A stretch of 7,452 bases of DNA from Tenderia sp965602225 (GTDB lineage Bacteria > Pseudomonadota > Gammaproteobacteria > Tenderiales > Tenderiaceae). The translations under genes were made by a program, and so were the position numbers. Below, piece after piece: positions 5,642-7,452 of the stretch. The notes under the pieces are model-generated. The model was not told the DNA's origin, did no database searches, and worked only from the letters and a program-made list of their open reading frames with translations. The first letter of the stretch is position 1, and each line of letters begins with the position of its first letter. The stretch lies in assembly GCA_965602225.1 (NCBI GenBank), contig CBFCYE010000067.1, positions 1 to 7,452 of the forward strand, given 5' to 3'.

Positions 5642-5948
5642 CTGCTCTAATCTGTTCGAGTAAGACCCTGCCATCAGGGCGGCTGCGCAATTAACTCGTT
5701 TCGCTCATAAAAGGCAAGGCATGTCAGTGTTGAAGCTATATTCAGAATCGCAATTATTATCAGTATCCGCCAAGTTATGAGTTAGACTTAGCGGTTATAT
5801 AAACGTTATTTATCAGCAATAATAAAGATATGATTTTGCCGGGTGGCATTATGTGCGTCATTGTCTAGAATAGGCATGCTGATCTAAAAGATATATTGGT
5901 TTTACTTTAATCAGCTGCTAATATGTCCAAAGAGCTTATAAAGTGTAG
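5642..5948 (+). other. AT-rich intergenic region between alr and fixH
   Basis: These 307 bp hold no convincing gene. Near the alr end, CGAGT (5657-5661) pairs with ACTCG (5694-5698) around a small CCCTG/CAGGG hairpin (5666-5670/5675-5679). No run of T follows, so it is a doubtful terminator. A second, imperfect hairpin (5767-5794, CCGC/GCGG and AAGT/ACTT with one mismatch) lies in the middle. From about 5740 the DNA is distinctly richer in A+T than the genes on either side. The region ends with the fixH promoter (5896-5924). I found no full FNR/ANR palindrome (TTGAT-N4-ATCAA), which often drives cbb3-oxidase genes. Confidence 0.6.
5896..5924 (+). promoter_or_regulatory. Sigma70-type promoter of fixH-ccoI
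   Basis: TTGGTT (5896-5901) and TAATAT (5919-5924) are spaced by exactly 17 bp. Transcription would start near 5931 and give a short leader of about 27 nt before the fixH ATG. The good match and position make this the likely start of the fixH-ccoI transcript. Confidence 0.62.
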
Positions 5949-5951
5949 GTG
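5947..5951 (+). promoter_or_regulatory. Ribosome-binding site deciding the fixH start
   Basis: AGGTG lies 6 nt before ATG 5958, an ideal distance. The alternative in-frame GTG at 5949 overlaps this element and so cannot use it, which settles the start at 5958. Confidence 0.75.
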
Positions 5952-5957
5952 ATTATC

Positions 5958-6464
5958 ATGGCAAAGAGTGAAAAACAGGAAGCTGCATGGCAAAATCCAT
6001 GGGTCTGGTTGCTTGCGGGCATCATGGCAGTAACCTTGCTGGTAAACGGCACCCTGATTACGATTGCATTTACGTCACCTCCAGGGCTGGTGGTTGCTGA
6101 TTATTATGATAAGGGAAAGTCTTATCTGTATAACCAGGCTCGTGAAGAAGAAGAGATTCATCGGTTAGGTTGGAACTTGATTCTCGATCTGCCTAAGGCT
6201 CCGGCAATCAATCATAGTGAATCATATCTGGTGAGAGCCGTTGACCGTGCTGGCCAGCCTATCAATGGTGCGCAGGCTGAGTTCGCCGCTTTTCGTCCGG
6301 TTGAGAATGGTCATGATTTTGTCGTTGCCATGCGTGATATGGGGGCCGGTTATTACGCCGCTGATGTAGATTTCGCTCTGCCAGGTAACTGGGATCTGAT
6401 TGTTACCGTCAAGCAGGGTGAAGATCAGCTTGATATCGCCAAACGGATTTTCGTTAAAAAGTAA
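5958..6464 (+). CDS. fixH: FixH/CcoH, cbb3 cytochrome oxidase assembly protein
   Basis: The 168-residue protein has a short polar N-terminus, then one membrane helix starting after the NPWVW motif (about 14-37), then a periplasmic domain. The segment just after the helix, SPPGLVVADYYDKGKSY (about 40-56), is the typical FixH/CcoH signature. The rest is predicted mostly beta-strand and ends LPGNWDLIVTVKQGEDQLDIAKRIFVKK. FixH/CcoH helps assemble or stabilise the cbb3-type high-affinity oxidase and in other bacteria is encoded in ccoGHIS. Here ccoI follows 26 nt downstream, which confirms the assignment, but no ccoG precedes it: alr does. The start was chosen from its Shine-Dalgarno (5947-5951). 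The family is variable in sequence, so recognition rests on topology, the LVVADYYDKG motif and the neighbour. Confidence 0.9.
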   Translation: MAKSEKQEAAWQNPWVWLLAGIMAVTLLVNGTLITIAFTSPPGLVVADYYDKGKSYLYNQAREEEEIHRLGWNLILDLPKAPAINHSESYLVRAVDRAGQPINGAQAEFAAFRPVENGHDFVVAMRDMGAGYYAADVDFALPGNWDLIVTVKQGEDQLDIAKRIFVKK

Positions 6465-6469
6465 ACCTG

Positions 6470-6508
6470 ACTGGAGTTGTTTTAAGCTGTATGTCTGACA
6501 ACTCCGGT
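6470..6508 (+). promoter_or_regulatory. Hairpin enclosing the ccoI start codon
   Basis: ACTGGAGTTGT (6470-6480) pairs with ACAACTCCGGT (6498-6508) in an 11-bp stem containing one G-U pair. The 17-nt loop (6481-6497) contains the ccoI ATG (6491). The only Shine-Dalgarno-like sequence, GGAG (6473-6476), lies in the 5' arm and 14 nt from the ATG, so the fold would hide it. No U-tract follows, so this is not an intrinsic terminator. The structure is seen by base pairing only; a control role is inferred. Confidence 0.5.
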
Positions 6509-7452
6509 GCTTGTTTTCACTGCGGTCTGCCAATAGAGGCAGCGGCGCTGCAACACTCTGTTATTCAGGGTGAAAATCGTAGTTTTTGCTGTTCCGGCTG
6601 CATGTTGGTGTGCCAGGCCATACATGAGTCTGGTCTGGACGGCTTCTATGACAAACTCAAAAATAATGACGCCCTATCGCCCCCCCCTGATAGCGAAAAA
6701 AACCTGGAACAATATGATCTCGGCGATGTTCAGGCCGATTTCGTTACCACCCAGGGCAACCTCAGCGAGACAACCCTATTAGTCGAAGGCATTCATTGTG
6801 CCGCCTGTGTCTGGCTAATCGAGCATGGCCTGGCTGATTTAAAGGGCGTGCTGACAGCCAATGTCAACATGGCCCATCATCGCCTGCAGCTGCGCTGGGA
6901 TCGTGATCAGGTATTGTTGTCAGCAGTGTTGAAACGCCTGGCGCAGATTGGTTACAAGGCCGTGCCTTACAACCAGGAAGTGGCTGAGGGTGCAGCAGCC
7001 AAACGACATAAGGCATTGTTGTATCGCATGGCCTTTGCCGGTTTTGGGGTGATGAATATCATGTGGATTTCCATCGCCCTGTTTGCGGGTGCCACATCTG
7101 CCTCTGTTATCGATCCTGAGCATAAACACTTTTTCCACTGGATAAGTCTGCTGATTGCGACTCCGGTGCTGGCCTATTCCGGCTGGCCGATTATCCGTTC
7201 TGGTATCCGTAGTCTCATGCATGGGCAACTGGGTATGGATCTGCCGGTGACCATAGGTGCGCTGGCCACCTACACCTATTCGGTCTGGATTACCTTGTCT
7301 GGTTCAGGCGAGGTCTATTTCGATACAGTGGTTACCTTCCTGTTTATTATTCTTGTTGGCCGTTATCTGGAAGGTATCTCTCGCCGTAATGCCTCCTCAT
7401 CCAATAATCGTCTGATGGAGTTACAACCGCGTAGTGCTCTGCGCATGATTGA
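6491..7452 (+). CDS. ccoI: CcoI/FixI copper-transporting P1B-type ATPase, N-terminal part
   Basis: An open frame of 320 codons runs off the window end; the family has about 800 residues. CcoI exports copper needed to build the CuB centre of cbb3 oxidase. Residues 1-60 form a Cys-rich metal-binding domain: CFHCGLP (8-14) and CCSGCMLVC (33-41), then HESGLDGFY. A linker with three prolines (64-66) leads to a heavy-metal-associated domain with LLVEGIHCAACVWLIE (97-111, CxxC at 103-106). Membrane helices follow near 176-200, 214-236, 250-270 and 277-296, including GQLGMDLPVTIGALATY and VYFDTVVTFLFIILVGRYLE. The ion-channel CPC and the DKTG phosphorylation site lie beyond the window. The ATG has no good Shine-Dalgarno at normal distance and is enclosed in a hairpin. 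A C8 run (6680-6687) and an A7 run (6696-6702) lie in the linker between the two metal-binding domains. Confidence 0.95.
   Translation, partial: MSDNSGACFHCGLPIEAAALQHSVIQGENRSFCCSGCMLVCQAIHESGLDGFYDKLKNNDALSPPPDSEKNLEQYDLGDVQADFVTTQGNLSETTLLVEGIHCAACVWLIEHGLADLKGVLTANVNMAHHRLQLRWDRDQVLLSAVLKRLAQIGYKAVPYNQEVAEGAAAKRHKALLYRMAFAGFGVMNIMWISIALFAGATSASVIDPEHKHFFHWISLLIATPVLAYSGWPIIRSGIRSLMHGQLGMDLPVTIGALATYTYSVWITLSGSGEVYFDTVVTFLFIILVGRYLEGISRRNASSSNNRLMELQPRSALRMI
6680..6703 (+). other. Tandem in-frame -1 slippery heptamers in ccoI
   Basis: C_CCC_CCT (6682-6688) and A_AAA_AAC (6697-6703) both fit the X_XXY_YYZ slippery pattern in the ccoI reading frame. A -1 slip on the first meets TGA at once (6688-6690) and gives 66 residues. 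A slip on the second meets TGA at 6715-6717 and gives 75 residues. Flanking CTATC (6674-6678) and GATAG (6689-6693) can pair around the C-run, and TCGGC/GCCGA (6720-6724/6734-6738) forms a small downstream hairpin. The motif is seen in the sequence; that frameshifting occurs is inferred. Confidence 0.4.

Noticed and set aside
5721..5780. 19-codon reading frame with AAGG upstream in the alr-fixH gap
   Set aside because: Too short, no recognisable peptide and no promoter at a good distance; chance is the simplest explanation.
5879..5892. FNR/ANR-like sequence CTGATCTAAAAGAT upstream of the fixH promoter
   Set aside because: Only the left half resembles TTGAT; the right half does not match ATCAA.
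5949..5957. GTG start for fixH
   Set aside because: It overlaps the AGGTG element that serves the ATG at 5958, so it cannot use it as a ribosome-binding site.
6570..6782. 70-codon frame overlapping ccoI in the +1 phase
   Set aside because: A shadow of ccoI: the true frame shows clear CcoI motifs throughout, and this one shows no family features.

Overview
This 7.45 kb stretch looks like the chromosomal core of a gammaproteobacterium. The order rlmB - rpsF - priB - rpsR - DUF2232 membrane protein - rplI - dnaB - alr is a classic gammaproteobacterial arrangement, and the proteins resemble the Escherichia and Pseudomonas families closely. GC content is moderate by eye, near 50%. A priB gene (as in enterics) together with a DUF2232 gene between rpsR and rplI (as in Pseudomonas) suggests neither group, but another aerobic or microaerobic gammaproteobacterial lineage. 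The species cannot be named from this sequence. All genes lie on the + strand.

Layout. Positions 1-348 hold the 3' end of rlmB (23S rRNA 2'-O-methyltransferase). Positions 349-566 contain a weak terminator, a good sigma70-type promoter (443-471) and a structured leader. The ribosomal-protein operon rpsF-priB-rpsR (567-1561) follows and closes with a strong intrinsic terminator (1566-1595). A DUF2232 multi-pass membrane protein (1622-2539) and rplI (2599-3048) come next, closed by a second strong terminator (3068-3103). dnaB (start preferred at 3171) overlaps alr by 4 bp (ATGA), so the two form a translationally coupled pair. A 307-bp AT-rich gap (5642-5948) carries a good promoter (5896-5924). 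It leads into fixH/ccoH (5958-6464) and the 5' part of ccoI/fixI (6491 to the window end), which serve copper delivery and maturation of cbb3-type cytochrome oxidase.

How the genes work together. The first block joins ribosome components (bS6, bS18, bL9) and an rRNA methylase to replication functions (the restart protein PriB and the replicative helicase DnaB). Alanine racemase supplies D-alanine for peptidoglycan. The last two genes belong to a different physiological module, high-affinity respiration, and are separated by their own promoter.

I see no mobile element, CRISPR array, tRNA or rRNA gene. The most interesting signals are RNA-level ones. (1) ccoI has two in-frame -1 slippery heptamers, C_CCC_CCT and A_AAA_AAC, each followed quickly by a -1-frame stop. 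Slippage would release a 66- or 75-residue Cys-rich metal-binding fragment, reminiscent of copA frameshifting in E. coli. (2) An 11-bp hairpin buries the only Shine-Dalgarno-like sequence of ccoI and places its ATG in the loop. (3) The rpsF leader can form a terminator-like hairpin and also holds an anti-SD segment complementary to the rpsF ribosome-binding site.
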